The position numbers and the translations under genes were made by a program. A stretch of DNA of 64,000 bases from Akkermansiaceae bacterium (lineage in GTDB: Bacteria > Verrucomicrobiota > Verrucomicrobiia > Verrucomicrobiales > Akkermansiaceae). The stretch lies in NCBI GenBank assembly GCA_015061985.1, contig SUVN01000004.1, positions 45,961 to 109,960 of the forward strand, in the 5' to 3' direction. A model generated the notes under the pieces. The model saw only the letters and a program-made list of their open reading frames with translations, had not been told where the DNA came from and made no database searches. How positions within the stretch are numbered: the first letter of the stretch is position 1; each line of letters starts with the position of its first letter. Shown piece by piece: positions 35,492 to 44,210 of the stretch.

Positions 35492-35520
35492 ATAGTAGCA
35501 TTACGTCCGCTTTCCTGCAA
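35492..35520 (-). promoter_or_regulatory. Promoter of the purE-pyr-glycosyltransferase operon
   Basis: On the minus strand: TTGCAG (35515-35520), 17 bp, TACTAT (35492-35497). The start is predicted near 35485, about 4 nt before the purE ATG. Confidence 0.6.
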
Positions 35521-35593
35521 GCAAAAAGCTTGTCTTCCTTTACCTTCTCTCGTCAAGCTGTGGATATCATCTGTTTTGTCTGACTTCAGGTCG

Positions 35594-36400
35594 TTATTTG
35601 TGTGGTTGGTTGTAGGTGGCGCAGCGGTTGAGCCAGCCGGCCAGCCAGCGTTGTTCGCCGCGAGCGGCGGGGGCGTTGGCAACGCGCCGGCGCATGACTG
35701 CTGAGGCGGCGCGGGAGAATTCTGCCGTGGCGGCACGTCCCTGCGGGAAGCCCTGCATTTCTTCCAGCACTTGAAGCAGACCCCATCCTTGCCCCTTGTA
35801 GCGCTCCTCCGGCTTGAGACCCTCTCCCTTGAAGTTGACATAGTCCACCAGACAGTACATGCCTTGTGTGGTGGCTGCCAGAGCTTTGTGCCGGGCGATG
35901 ACGGCCTGCGGGGTGGCAGAGGCCCTGGCCATGGCGGGCAGGGCGGCACGGGAGCGCAGGATGATGAAGCGGGTTTGCAATGCGACGTTGTTGGACAGCC
36001 AGCGGCGCATGGAATCGGCTTTGCCGCTGCGGTCGGCTTCAAAGGCTGCCTTGGTGGGCCAGGGGGCAGGCCCGTGGAAGTATGCGGGAACCTGCACTCC
36101 TTGCGACCGGGCGTAGGCGACCAGCTTCGGGAAGCTTTCGTCAAAGGCTTCCCGCACTCCTGCCGGATACCAGATGAAATGCCCGATACCCAGTGAGGGG
36201 AACGCCTCGCCCGCGTTCCAGGAGACGAGCCCCTGTACGCTTCCGGCGCATTCGTTCTGCCAGATGCGGCGGCCAAGGTCGGTCACATCGATTCTACTTG
36301 TGCTGCGAGAAGCCGCAGGCTGTCGGCTACCTTGCGGAGAGGAAGAGGCGGCGGTGCAGCAGCAGAGAGTCAGGGCCAGCAGGGGAAGCAGGTGTTTCAT
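35594..36400 (-). CDS. Lipoprotein of unknown function, possibly lysozyme-like
   Basis: 268 residues with a lipoprotein-type signal (MKHLLPLLALTLCCCTAASS, Cys cluster at residues 13-15). The mature part carries IWQNECAGSVQGLVSWN followed by AFPSLGIGHFIWYPAG. The GIGH step after a Glu-rich segment recalls the glycine-rich turn of phage-type muramidases, but the match is weak. Its C-terminus has GQGWGLLQVLEEMQG and a short Arg-rich region. I infer an outer-membrane-anchored protein that may act on the cell wall. It is not part of the purE operon, since each has its own promoter. Confidence 0.65.
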   Translation of the reverse strand: MKHLLPLLALTLCCCTAASSSPQGSRQPAASRSTSRIDVTDLGRRIWQNECAGSVQGLVSWNAGEAFPSLGIGHFIWYPAGVREAFDESFPKLVAYARSQGVQVPAYFHGPAPWPTKAAFEADRSGKADSMRRWLSNNVALQTRFIILRSRAALPAMARASATPQAVIARHKALAATTQGMYCLVDYVNFKGEGLKPEERYKGQGWGLLQVLEEMQGFPQGRAATAEFSRAASAVMRRRVANAPAARGEQRWLAGWLNRCATYNQPHK

Positions 36401-36407
36401 GCTCGCT

Positions 36408-36437
36408 ATTCTATCACCGCTCAGCTGTGCCTGTAAA
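36408..36437 (-). promoter_or_regulatory. Leaderless-type promoter of the lipoprotein gene
   Basis: On the minus strand: TTTACA (36432-36437), 18 bp, TAGAAT (36408-36413). The start is predicted at about 36401, directly before the ATG that begins at 36400. Confidence 0.6.
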
Positions 36438-36500
36438 GACTCCGAAAAGACAGTATTTTGGTTTTATTTCGATTTTTTTAACAAAAATAATCCTTTGTGC

Positions 36501-36529
36501 TTGACATTGGTTGGAGCGCGTGGTAATTT
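36501..36529 (+). promoter_or_regulatory. Promoter of rpsP
   Basis: A perfect TTGACA (36501-36506), 17 bp, TAATTT (36524-36529). It gives a leader of about 75 nt before the rpsP ATG, longer than at most genes in this window. Confidence 0.8.
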
Positions 36530-36610
36530 TGTGCACCCGCTTGTTGCCGTGGGCTGATGATGGGCTCTGCAACCGAGGGGGAAACAACCGAAAAATCTCT
36601 AATTTACATT

Positions 36611-36856
36611 ATGGTAGCAATTCGTCTTAACCGTCAGGGGTCCAAGGACCGTCCTTTCTACAAGATTGTTGTCGTTGACAGCCGCGCTCGTCGCGATGGC
36701 GCTTTCATTGAGCAGCTGGGTACCTACAACCCCATGGCTGAGGGTGAAAACTTCACGCTCGACCTCGAGAAGGCCGACAAGTGGATTGCCAATGGTGCTC
36801 AGCCGTCTGAGACCGTGGCTTCCATGATTAAGAAAGCCCGCGCTGCCAAGGCCTGA
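36611..36856 (+). CDS. rpsP: 30S ribosomal protein S16
   Basis: 81 residues from the ATG at 36611: [20 protein letters not shown] followed by [20 protein letters not shown], the conserved core of S16. Length and basic C-terminus (IKKARAAKA) are typical. An upstream in-frame ATG at 36557 would add eighteen unrelated residues and is rejected. The usual partners rimM and trmD do not follow; a hairpin and an unrelated marR gene come next, so rpsP stands alone here. Confidence 0.97.
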   Translation: MVAIRLNRQGSKDRPFYKIVVVDSRARRDGAFIEQLGTYNPMAEGENFTLDLEKADKWIANGAQPSETVASMIKKARAAKA

Positions 36857-36892
36857 TTGGCCTGCTGAAACCTTTCATTGGTTGTTTCTGTA

Positions 36893-36930
36893 CGCGTCCT
36901 GCGGTTCGTTCCGCAGGGCGCGTTGGTTCT
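36893..36930 (+). terminator. Probable terminator of rpsP
   Basis: GCGTCCTGCGG (36894-36904) pairs with CCGCAGGGCGC (36911-36921), followed by a weak T-rich tail (GTTGGTTCTTTCT). Confidence 0.6.
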
Positions 36931-36994
36931 TTCTGCGGTCAGACAAACCCGCAGCTGCGTCTAATAATTGGTGAAAAAAGACACAGAATTATAC

Positions 36995-37022
36995 TTGACT
37001 TTTGGAAACTATTTGCTAAATT
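36995..37022 (+). promoter_or_regulatory. Promoter of the marR-RND efflux operon
   Basis: TTGACT (36995-37000), 16 bp, TAAATT (37017-37022). The start is predicted near 37029, some 12 nt before the marR ATG. Autoregulation by the MarR protein at this site is likely, but no clear palindrome was identified. Confidence 0.6.
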
Positions 37023-37040
37023 AACTTTCAGGTGTGAAGC

Positions 37041-37502
37041 ATGCTTCCTAACCAAATTTCGCCGACCATGAATGAGACACACAGCGTCTGTTTTCTGATG
37101 AAGATGATAACCGATCGGGCATCCTGTCTCTTCATGCAGGAGATGGGAGATTTGGGGATAACGCCGGCGCAGAGCAGGGTGCTGATGTATCTGGAGCGTC
37201 GGCGGGGGGAGCCCGTGTCGCAGCGTGATCTGGAGCGGCATTTGTGCGTGAGTCACACGACGGTGAAGGGTCTGTTGCAGCGTCTGGAGGAAAAGGGATG
37301 GGTGCGTACCGCCTTTGATGACAGCAAGGACGGGCGGGTCAAGCACGCCTACCTGACCAATGCGTTGGAAACACGCCACAGTGCAGCCAGAGAGAATATG
37401 CGCCGACTGGAGGAGCGCGTGCTGTCACCCTTGAGTGAGAGAGAGAGGGAGCAGTTGAACGCCATGCTCTCACGCGTGTTGGATAATCTTCTGGAACAGT
37501 AA
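37041..37502 (+). CDS. MarR family transcriptional regulator
   Basis: 153 residues. The winged-helix core reads LGITPAQSRVLMYLERRRGE, SQRDLERHLCVSHTTVKGLL (recognition helix), and the wing with DDSKDGRVKHAYLT, the DxRxK-type signature of MarR. It is a cytosolic dimer that typically represses an adjacent efflux operon until it binds a toxic ligand. The efflux genes start 15 bp after its stop. The ATG at 37041 has AGGTG 6 nt upstream; an ATG at 37068 is an alternative. Confidence 0.9.
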   Translation: MLPNQISPTMNETHSVCFLMKMITDRASCLFMQEMGDLGITPAQSRVLMYLERRRGEPVSQRDLERHLCVSHTTVKGLLQRLEEKGWVRTAFDDSKDGRVKHAYLTNALETRHSAARENMRRLEERVLSPLSEREREQLNAMLSRVLDNLLEQ

Positions 37503-37517
37503 TTTTTTAGATATTAT

Positions 37518-38879
37518 ATGAATAGAAAGTATACAGCAGTGATGGTGCTTGCAGGGGTAGTTGCCATGGGCATGACCGCCTGCGAGGATAAGGGGAAGGA
37601 GCAGGCCGCCGGGGGGCTTCCACCGATGCCGGATGCCGTGGTAAAGACCATGAAGATGCACCGCCAGAATGTGGATTTGTACTCCACGTGGTTTGGTCAC
37701 CTTCGCGGTGTGGAGCAGGCAGAGATTCGACCGGAAGTGGCCGGTAAGCTGTTACGCCGTGTGTATAAGGATGGTTCTCTGTGTCAGGAGGGTGATATAC
37801 TCTTCGAGATTGACCCCTCCAGTTACAAGGCCGCCGTGGCACAGGCCAGTGCCAGTCTGGAGGCCGCAAAGGCTGCCGTCATGCAGGCAGAGGCTGCCAA
37901 TGATCAGGCTCGCCAGGACGTGGAGCGTTACTCCGGGCTGGTGAAGAGCGGTTCCGTGTCGGAGAAGCAGTACACGGATGCTCTGCAGGCTGCTCGCCGC
38001 AGCGAGGCTGTGCTGGCCGCCGCCCGTGCGCAGGTGCAGCTGTCGCAGGCTGCGCTGGATAACGCCACCATCAATCTGGATCGTTGCACCATTCGGGCTC
38101 CGTTCACCGGGCTGGCTTCTGCCTCCTCTGCCTCCATCGGCGAGCTGCTTTCCGCCAGCGGCCCTGCGCTCACCTCCATGAGTTCCATTGACCCTATTCG
38201 CGTGGATTTCGTGGTGCCGGAAAAACAGATGTCTTCCAAGGTGCTGGATGCCAACTTTGATTCTGCCGACCAGAAGAGCCCCATTCAGGAGTTTGAGCTC
38301 TTGGTGGGTGATACCGTGTATGAGCACAAGGGCACGGTGGTGGCCGTCGACAGTCAGGTGAACCGCAATACCGGTACAGTGAACTTCATCGGCCATGTGA
38401 GCAACCCGCATCTGAAACTTCGTGCCGGGGCTGCCGTGCGCGTGCGTGCCAAGACCGGCGAGGTGAAAGACGCTCTGCTGGTGCCCTCCCGTGCCTTGCT
38501 TTCCTCCATGAACCACCGCTATATCTACGTGGTGGCTCCGGATAAGACCCCGATTGGGATTGATGTGCAACCCGGCGTGGAAGTGGTGCTGGAGATGCCG
38601 AACGGCGATGGTACCACAGCGCCTATGCTCATGCAGGTGGTGACCGGTACGGTGAAGCCCATAGCCGAGACGCTCAAGGAGCACGGCATTGAGAATGTGA
38701 CGGAGGCGGAGGTGATTGTGGAGGGTAGCCAGATGGCGCAGCGCTATGCCCAGATGAACATGATGAAGCAGAAGATGGGCGCACCCGGACCTGCATATCT
38801 GATGGCACCTGAGCCTTTCGTCTACACGACTCCGACCACGACCGTTCCTTCTGTGACCTCTCAGACAAAGGCTGAGTAA
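37518..38879 (+). CDS. RND efflux periplasmic adaptor (membrane fusion protein), AcrA/MexA type
   Basis: 453 residues with a lipoprotein signal (VVAMGMTACEDKG, lipid Cys near residue 22). Domains in order are a barrel-sandwich first half (AEIRPEVAGKLLRRVYKDGS), a helical hairpin rich in Ala/Gln at about 110-190, the second half DRCTIRAPFTGLASASSASI, a beta-barrel domain, and a membrane-proximal domain. The C-terminal ~60 residues (Met/Gln-rich, then TTPTTTVPSVTSQTKAE) are an unusual extension. It links the inner-membrane pump to the outer-membrane channel encoded downstream. It is the second gene of the operon. Confidence 0.93.
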   Translation: MNRKYTAVMVLAGVVAMGMTACEDKGKEQAAGGLPPMPDAVVKTMKMHRQNVDLYSTWFGHLRGVEQAEIRPEVAGKLLRRVYKDGSLCQEGDILFEIDPSSYKAAVAQASASLEAAKAAVMQAEAANDQARQDVERYSGLVKSGSVSEKQYTDALQAARRSEAVLAAARAQVQLSQAALDNATINLDRCTIRAPFTGLASASSASIGELLSASGPALTSMSSIDPIRVDFVVPEKQMSSKVLDANFDSADQKSPIQEFELLVGDTVYEHKGTVVAVDSQVNRNTGTVNFIGHVSNPHLKLRAGAAVRVRAKTGEVKDALLVPSRALLSSMNHRYIYVVAPDKTPIGIDVQPGVEVVLEMPNGDGTTAPMLMQVVTGTVKPIAETLKEHGIENVTEAEVIVEGSQMAQRYAQMNMMKQKMGAPGPAYLMAPEPFVYTTPTTTVPSVTSQTKAE

Positions 38880-38912
38880 TCCCTCCCGCGCCAGGAATAG
38901 AATATTCGTCTC

Positions 38913-41900
38913 ATGAGTGCATTTTTCATTAAACACCCCGTTATCGCCACGGTGATTGCCGTGGTGACGACGCTGCTGGGTATCGTGTGTCTGGCAAACC
39001 TCCCGGTGGCACAGTACCCGGAAATTACGCCGCGCATCATCCAGCTCACCGCCATGTTCCCCGGAGCGGATGCCAAGGCCGTGGCCGACTCTGTGGGCAC
39101 GCCGCTGGAGCGAGAGATTTCCGGTGTGCAGGGCATGGACTACATGACCTCCGTTTCCTCCAACAACGGTGTGTATAACCTTCAGGTGGTGTTCAACCCG
39201 GAGACCGACCCCGACCTCGACCAGGTGTTCACCAACATGCGTTACGGTCAGGCATCATCTCAGGTGCCCACCGAGGTGCTGAACTCCGGCGTGACCATCC
39301 GCCAGCAGCCGGGTCTGCCGCTGATGCTCTACTCTCTTTATTCCCCCGATGGCAGCTACAACGCCGTGGACCTGGCCAACTATGCCCAGGTGAAGATGGT
39401 GGACGAGCTGAAGCGTGTGCCGGGTGTGGGTGAAGTGACGGTGTACGGTGCGGGGCGATATGCTATCCGCGTGTGGTTGGATACCGCGCTGATGGCTCAC
39501 TACAACATTTCTGTGAATGAGGTGCGAGCCGCCATTGCCGCGCAGAATACCACTAACCCCGGCGGTAAAATCGGTGCAGACCCCGTGCCGGACGGACAGG
39601 AAAAGACCATTGCCATTCGTACGCAGGGCCGTTTGTCAGAGCCCTCCGAGTTCGAGAATATCGTGGTGCGCCAGATTGGCGATGAAATCGTTTATCTGAA
39701 AGACATTGCCAAACTGGAGCTGGGCTCACAGAACTACACGGCCACCGGCCGACTGAACGGCAAGACATCTGCCGCCGTGGTGATTTTCCAGGCACCCGGT
39801 TCCAACGCCATCAATACGGTGGATAATCTGAAAGTCGCGCTGGAAAAGCAGCAGAGCATCATGCCGCTGGGTATCACCGGTGAGGTGGCACTGGATACGA
39901 CCACCGCCGTGCGCTATTCCATTGAGGAAATCAAGAAGACCTTCCTGGAAGCCGTGGTGCTGGTAGCCTTCGTGGTGTACCTGTTCCTGCAGAACTTCCG
40001 CGCCACCATCATCCCGCTTATCGCCGTGCCGGTGTCGCTGCTGTCCACTTTCTGCGTATTCCCGCTGCTGGGCTTCACGCTCAACACCATCTCCCTGCTG
40101 GGTATGGTGCTGGCCATCGGTCTGGTGGTGGATGATGCCATCGTGGTGGTGGAAGCCGTGCAGCACCATATTGATAAGGGCCTGAACCCACGCATGGCCT
40201 CCTTTGCCGCCATGCAGGAAGTGAGCGGCCCGGTTATCGCCATTGCACTGGTGCTCACGGCCGTGTTCCTTCCCTCGCTCATGCTGGAGGGTATCACCGG
40301 TACGCTGTTCAAACAGTTTGCCATCACCATCGCCGTGTCCATGTTGATATCGGCCTTCAATGCTCTGACGCTCTCGCCGGCGCTGTGCGCCCTGTTGCTC
40401 AAGCCGGCCAAGGCGAAGCGCAGCGGCATAGCGCGAGTCATCAACATCTTCATCCACCCGTTCCTGCGCCTGTTCAACAAGTGCTACGATGTGACGGCCA
40501 ACATTTACACGCGCATCTGCGCCTCTCTGTGCCGCAAACTCATCATCTCCATCCCCCTGCTGTTGCTCTTCTGGGTGGGTATCAAGCCGATGGCTGACCG
40601 CGTGCCGGGTGCATTCCTGCCGGATGAAGACCAGGGCTTCCTGCTGGCGGCGCTGGTGATGAAGCCGGATACCTCCCTTCAGGTGGCCTATGAGGCCAAT
40701 AAGAAACTGGAGGCCGCTCTTTCTGATCCCTCCGTGAAGAATCTGACAACCGTGGTGGGTATCAATATCCTCAACAGTGTGCAGACTCCCGGTGCCTGTA
40801 TTGCCTTCGTGCAGCTCAAGGACTGGAGCGAGCGTGATGAAACAGCCCACCAGATTGCCCAGCGACTCACGGCAAAGGTGAATGCCGCCGGTCTGGACGG
40901 TCTGCCGCAGGTGATGGTGCCGCCGGCCATTCCCGGTGTGGGTACCGCCAACGGTGTCTCCATGGTGCTCAATGACCTGGAAGGGCAGGGCGTTCCTTTC
41001 CTGTACGAGCAGGTGCAGAAATTCAAGCAGAATGCACAGCGGCGTAAGGAAGTGATGGTCTGCATCGACATGATGATGCCGGATACCCCTCAGAAGATGG
41101 TCAAGCTCGACAAAGAGAAGTGCAAGACCATGCAGGTGGATATCGCCGGAGCTAACGCCGTTCTGGCGGCCTACAACGGTTCCTCCTTTGTGAACTTCTT
41201 CAACGCTTTCGGCCAGCAGTGGCAGGTGTACATGCAGGCTCAGGGTGCCGACCGTACTGATCTGGACAAGATGGACGGCTTCTTTGTGACCAATGCACAG
41301 GGCGATCGCGTGCCGCTTTCCGCACTGGTGGATGTGGAGGATATCTCCGATACCGAGTTCGTGATGCACCACAACATCTACAACTCAGCCAAGCTGATGG
41401 TCATGCCCAATCCCGGCTTCTCTACCCAGCAGCTCATGGATGCCATGGAGGAGGTCTATCAGGAAACCATGGACCCGGCCAAAATAGGCATGGACTATCA
41501 GGATATGAGCTTCCAGGAGAACAAGGTGCGCAAGAGTGTGGGTCTGGGAACCATCTTCACCATGTCCTCTGTATTTGCCTTCCTCATTCTGGTGGCTCTG
41601 TATGAGAAGTGGACACTGCCGATTTCCGTATTCCTGACGGTGCCGATTGCCGTGCTGGGTGCTTATGTCGGCCTGTATCTCATGGGGCTGGAGCTGAACC
41701 TGTATGCACAGGTCGGTCTGGTTATGCTCGTGGGCCTTGCTGCCAAGAACGCCATCCTTATCGTGGAGTTCGCCAATCTGGAAATGGAGCGCGGCAAAGA
41801 GCTCATGGAGGCCACGCTGACGGCAGCCCGTCTGCGTCTGCGCCCGATTCTGATGACCTCGTTCGCCTTCATTCTCGGCTGTGTGCCGCTGATGATATCC

Positions 41901-42119
41901 GACGGCTCCGGTGCACTGGCCCGTAATTCCATCGGCACCGTGGTGGTGGTGGGTATGGGCGTGGTGACCCTGGTGGGTGTCTTCCTGATTCCCTGTTCCT
42001 ATGTGTTCATCATGAAACTCTTCCGAATCAAGTTCAAGTTGAATGACCTGAGCGAGGATCCGGATGAGGTGGGAGCGCGCGAATACCTGGCCGCTCACAA
42101 GAATGATGACCCCGCATAA
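38913..42119 (+). CDS. RND multidrug efflux transporter, AcrB/HAE1 type
   Basis: 1068 residues, full length for the family. The first helix is followed by PVAQYPEITPRIIQLTAMFP. TM4 carries the proton-relay pair in GLVVDDAIVVVEAV (near 403-407), and TM10 the lysine in AAKNAILIVEFANLE (near 942). Two large periplasmic loops form the drug-binding porter domain. It functions as a proton-driven homotrimer in the inner membrane. Substrates cannot be predicted from the sequence. It lies 33 bp after the adaptor gene and 38 bp before the channel gene. Confidence 0.96.
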   Translation: MSAFFIKHPVIATVIAVVTTLLGIVCLANLPVAQYPEITPRIIQLTAMFPGADAKAVADSVGTPLEREISGVQGMDYMTSVSSNNGVYNLQVVFNPETDPDLDQVFTNMRYGQASSQVPTEVLNSGVTIRQQPGLPLMLYSLYSPDGSYNAVDLANYAQVKMVDELKRVPGVGEVTVYGAGRYAIRVWLDTALMAHYNISVNEVRAAIAAQNTTNPGGKIGADPVPDGQEKTIAIRTQGRLSEPSEFENIVVRQIGDEIVYLKDIAKLELGSQNYTATGRLNGKTSAAVVIFQAPGSNAINTVDNLKVALEKQQSIMPLGITGEVALDTTTAVRYSIEEIKKTFLEAVVLVAFVVYLFLQNFRATIIPLIAVPVSLLSTFCVFPLLGFTLNTISLLGMVLAIGLVVDDAIVVVEAVQHHIDKGLNPRMASFAAMQEVSGPVIAIALVLTAVFLPSLMLEGITGTLFKQFAITIAVSMLISAFNALTLSPALCALLLKPAKAKRSGIARVINIFIHPFLRLFNKCYDVTANIYTRICASLCRKLIISIPLLLLFWVGIKPMADRVPGAFLPDEDQGFLLAALVMKPDTSLQVAYEANKKLEAALSDPSVKNLTTVVGINILNSVQTPGACIAFVQLKDWSERDETAHQIAQRLTAKVNAAGLDGLPQVMVPPAIPGVGTANGVSMVLNDLEGQGVPFLYEQVQKFKQNAQRRKEVMVCIDMMMPDTPQKMVKLDKEKCKTMQVDIAGANAVLAAYNGSSFVNFFNAFGQQWQVYMQAQGADRTDLDKMDGFFVTNAQGDRVPLSALVDVEDISDTEFVMHHNIYNSAKLMVMPNPGFSTQQLMDAMEEVYQETMDPAKIGMDYQDMSFQENKVRKSVGLGTIFTMSSVFAFLILVALYEKWTLPISVFLTVPIAVLGAYVGLYLMGLELNLYAQVGLVMLVGLAAKNAILIVEFANLEMERGKELMEATLTAARLRLRPILMTSFAFILGCVPLMISDGSGALARNSIGTVVVVGMGVVTLVGVFLIPCSYVFIMKLFRIKFKLNDLSEDPDEVGAREYLAAHKNDDPA

Positions 42120-42157
42120 ACTTCCTTTAACAACAACCAACCTTCTATCTCTGTAAT

Positions 42158-43552
42158 ATGAAAACATCCGTAATCCTGACCCTCGCAGGGGTGGCGCTGA
42201 GCGTCAGCTCCTGCACCTTCGGGCCCAAGTGGTTCGCTCCTGAAATGCCGGTACCTGCCGAATTCCGCGGTGCCGGAGTTTCCGACAGCACGATGGCTGA
42301 CCTCCCCTGGCAGCAGGTGCTGAATGATGCTGCATTACAGTCCCTGCTCAGCGATGTGTTCAACAACAACCGCGACCTTGCGGCCATGATGCACAACGTT
42401 GATGCAGCTCGTCGGTACGTGACGATTGCCCGTGCTCCCATGTTCCCCTGGCTGGGCTATGGTGCATCCGCCTCTAAGGGTATGAACCAGAGCAGCGGTG
42501 CTGCCGTGGCTCAGATGGGCGGCACCACTTCTGCCCCCGGTTCCGCTGCACTGAATGCTTCCTGGGAGATTGACCTGTGGGGCAAGACTCGCAAGGGCGT
42601 GGAGAGTGCCGAGGCTTCTGCACTGGAGGCCGGTGAGCAGTTCAACAACCTGCGTATCTCGCTCATGCGGCAGGTGGCTTGCGGCTATCTCCAGCTTATC
42701 ATGCTGGATGAACAGCTGGAAATTGCCCGCGCCGCCGTGGAATCTTATCGGGAGTCGCTGGAACTCTTCAACAACCAGGCGATGGGTGGTGTGGCTGACC
42801 AGTTGCAGGTGTCCTCCGCTCAGGCAGCGCTTTCAGCCGCAGAGGCTCAGATTCCCAATCTGGAGAGCCAGATTGCCGCCATGGAAAACACGCTCTCCGT
42901 ACTTGCCGGTCGCATGCCCGGAGCCATTCAGCGCAGTGGTAGCATGAGCCGCTTTGCCAAGGCCAGCAGCGTGCCCGCCGGTATCCCGGCAGATGTCATT
43001 TCCCGACGTCCGGATATTCGCGCCGCAGAACAGAAGCTGCGTGCTGCCAATGCCGACATCGGTGTGGCCATCGCCAGCTATTTCCCGAGCATCAGCCTGA
43101 CAGGGGTGGCCGGTTATGCCTCCGCAGATCTGACATCGTCTCTGCGCGGTAAGCACAGCGGCTGGGGCATTGGGGCTAACCTGACAGGCCCGCTGTTCCA
43201 GGCCGGGCAGCTTCGTGCCAACGAACTCATCAAGCGTGATACCTTCATGGCCGCCAAGGCTGAGTACGAACAGGCTGTGCTCAATGCCATGTCGGAGATT
43301 TCCACCACGCTCATCCAGCGCTCCAAGCTGCGCCAGATTATGAACAAACAGGAAGAAGCCGTTGCGGCCTATCAGGAAAGCGTTAAGCTTGCCAAAGCCC
43401 GCTATACGCAGGGGCTTTCCAGTTATTACGAAGTGCTGACGGCTCAGCAGGGGCTCTTCCCCGCTCAGACCCAGCTGGCAGCCTATCGTTACCAGTATGC
43501 TGCCTGCATCCCCACCCTCTACACCCAGTTGGGCGGCGGTTGGCAGAAGTAA
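42158..43552 (+). CDS. Outer-membrane efflux lipoprotein, NodT/OprM type
   Basis: 464 residues with a lipoprotein signal (LAGVALSVSSCTFGP, Cys near residue 20). Two internally similar halves each give a pair of strands and long helices. NASWEIDLWGKTRKGVESAE and ISRRPDIRAAEQKLRAANAD are the characteristic motifs. It forms the trimeric exit duct of the RND pump. It is the last gene of the marR-adaptor-pump-channel operon and is followed by a terminator. Confidence 0.95.
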   Translation: MKTSVILTLAGVALSVSSCTFGPKWFAPEMPVPAEFRGAGVSDSTMADLPWQQVLNDAALQSLLSDVFNNNRDLAAMMHNVDAARRYVTIARAPMFPWLGYGASASKGMNQSSGAAVAQMGGTTSAPGSAALNASWEIDLWGKTRKGVESAEASALEAGEQFNNLRISLMRQVACGYLQLIMLDEQLEIARAAVESYRESLELFNNQAMGGVADQLQVSSAQAALSAAEAQIPNLESQIAAMENTLSVLAGRMPGAIQRSGSMSRFAKASSVPAGIPADVISRRPDIRAAEQKLRAANADIGVAIASYFPSISLTGVAGYASADLTSSLRGKHSGWGIGANLTGPLFQAGQLRANELIKRDTFMAAKAEYEQAVLNAMSEISTTLIQRSKLRQIMNKQEEAVAAYQESVKLAKARYTQGLSSYYEVLTAQQGLFPAQTQLAAYRYQYAACIPTLYTQLGGGWQK

Positions 43553-43574
43553 ATCGTTGTCAACTGCGCGTTTC

Positions 43575-43617
43575 CCGACTCACAACTGCATTTAGCGGCT
43601 GTGAGTCGGTCTTTTCT
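43575..43617 (+). terminator. Terminator of the RND efflux operon
   Basis: CCGACTCACA (43575-43584) pairs perfectly with TGTGAGTCGG (43600-43609), followed by TCTTTTCT. Confidence 0.85.
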
Positions 43618-43667
43618 GAGGCTTATCGTTAATTTGCAAATGGTAATGTCTGCGATTTGGGCGTATG

Positions 43668-43699
43668 CAAAATGCCCCCTGCTCATGGGAGCAGGGGGC
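43668..43699 (-). terminator. Terminator of the minus-strand hypothetical gene
   Basis: A ten-bp perfect stem, GCCCCCTGCT with AGCAGGGGGC (43674-43683 and 43690-43699). On the minus strand ATTTTGC follows, a short T run. Confidence 0.65.
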
Positions 43700-43718
43700 A
43701 AAAAACGTGTCGTCTGAC

Positions 43719-44108
43719 TTATTTGGAGACTTTGGCTGCGGCCTGAATCTTGTCCGCAAAGGGATAAGTGCGCAGACCGATGACGCGGCCGTTTTCATTT
43801 ACATCAAATCCATAGTGGCGGTCGCCGATGCGGACATCGGTGATGTAGCCTTTGTCATTGCGGGTGAGCCAGGCGTATTCGGGGTTGAAGTTGACCATGG
43901 GCGGCTTGCCCTCACCCCAGGGGTGCAGCATGGCCAGCTTATTCTGCCCGGCGGAGAGGATATCCAGGAAGAAGACAACCTCGTTAATGTTGGACTTGTA
44001 GCCCCGGAGGTAGCGCAGGATGGCACCGATGAGACGGGCTTCCGAGCGCGACCAGAGGTGATTGGCCTGCGTGGCAAAGGTTACCGAGGAACCGGTCGAT
44101 ATCACCAC
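43719..44108 (-). CDS. Hypothetical protein, N-terminus possibly in another frame
   Basis: 129 residues from a GTG, with no signal peptide or known domain. Segments such as YGFDVNENGRVIGLRTYPFA suggest a beta-rich C-terminal part. The only nearby start in this frame is poor. Immediately upstream another frame reads MKITWKDYSRKKSPYRNKVF from an ATG at 44172 before running out of register near 44100. A one-base shift there would give a single protein of about 150 residues. This may be a sequencing error, a real mutation, or coincidence. The combined gene would start inside the argD promoter. Confidence 0.5.
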   Translation of the reverse strand: MVISTGSSVTFATQANHLWSRSEARLIGAILRYLRGYKSNINEVVFFLDILSAGQNKLAMLHPWGEGKPPMVNFNPEYAWLTRNDKGYITDVRIGDRHYGFDVNENGRVIGLRTYPFADKIQAAAKVSK

Positions 44109-44171
44109 GCATGAACACCTTGTTGCGATAGGGCGACTTCTTCCTGCTATAGTCTTTCCACGTGATTTTCA

Positions 44172-44200
44172 TTGACAAGAGCGGGGGGTGGGTGTACAGT
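44172..44200 (+). promoter_or_regulatory. Leaderless-type promoter of argD
   Basis: A perfect TTGACA (44172-44177), 17 bp, TACAGT (44195-44200). The start is predicted near 44207, 4 nt before the ATG at 44211. Confidence 0.7.
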
Positions 44201-44210
44201 CTGCTCTGTT

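Noticed and set aside
35482..36276. In-frame N-terminal extension of purE by about 265 residues
   Set aside because: It is the out-of-frame shadow of the lipoprotein gene at 35594-36400; PurE begins at the conserved MKVITIYGSKSD with its own promoter.
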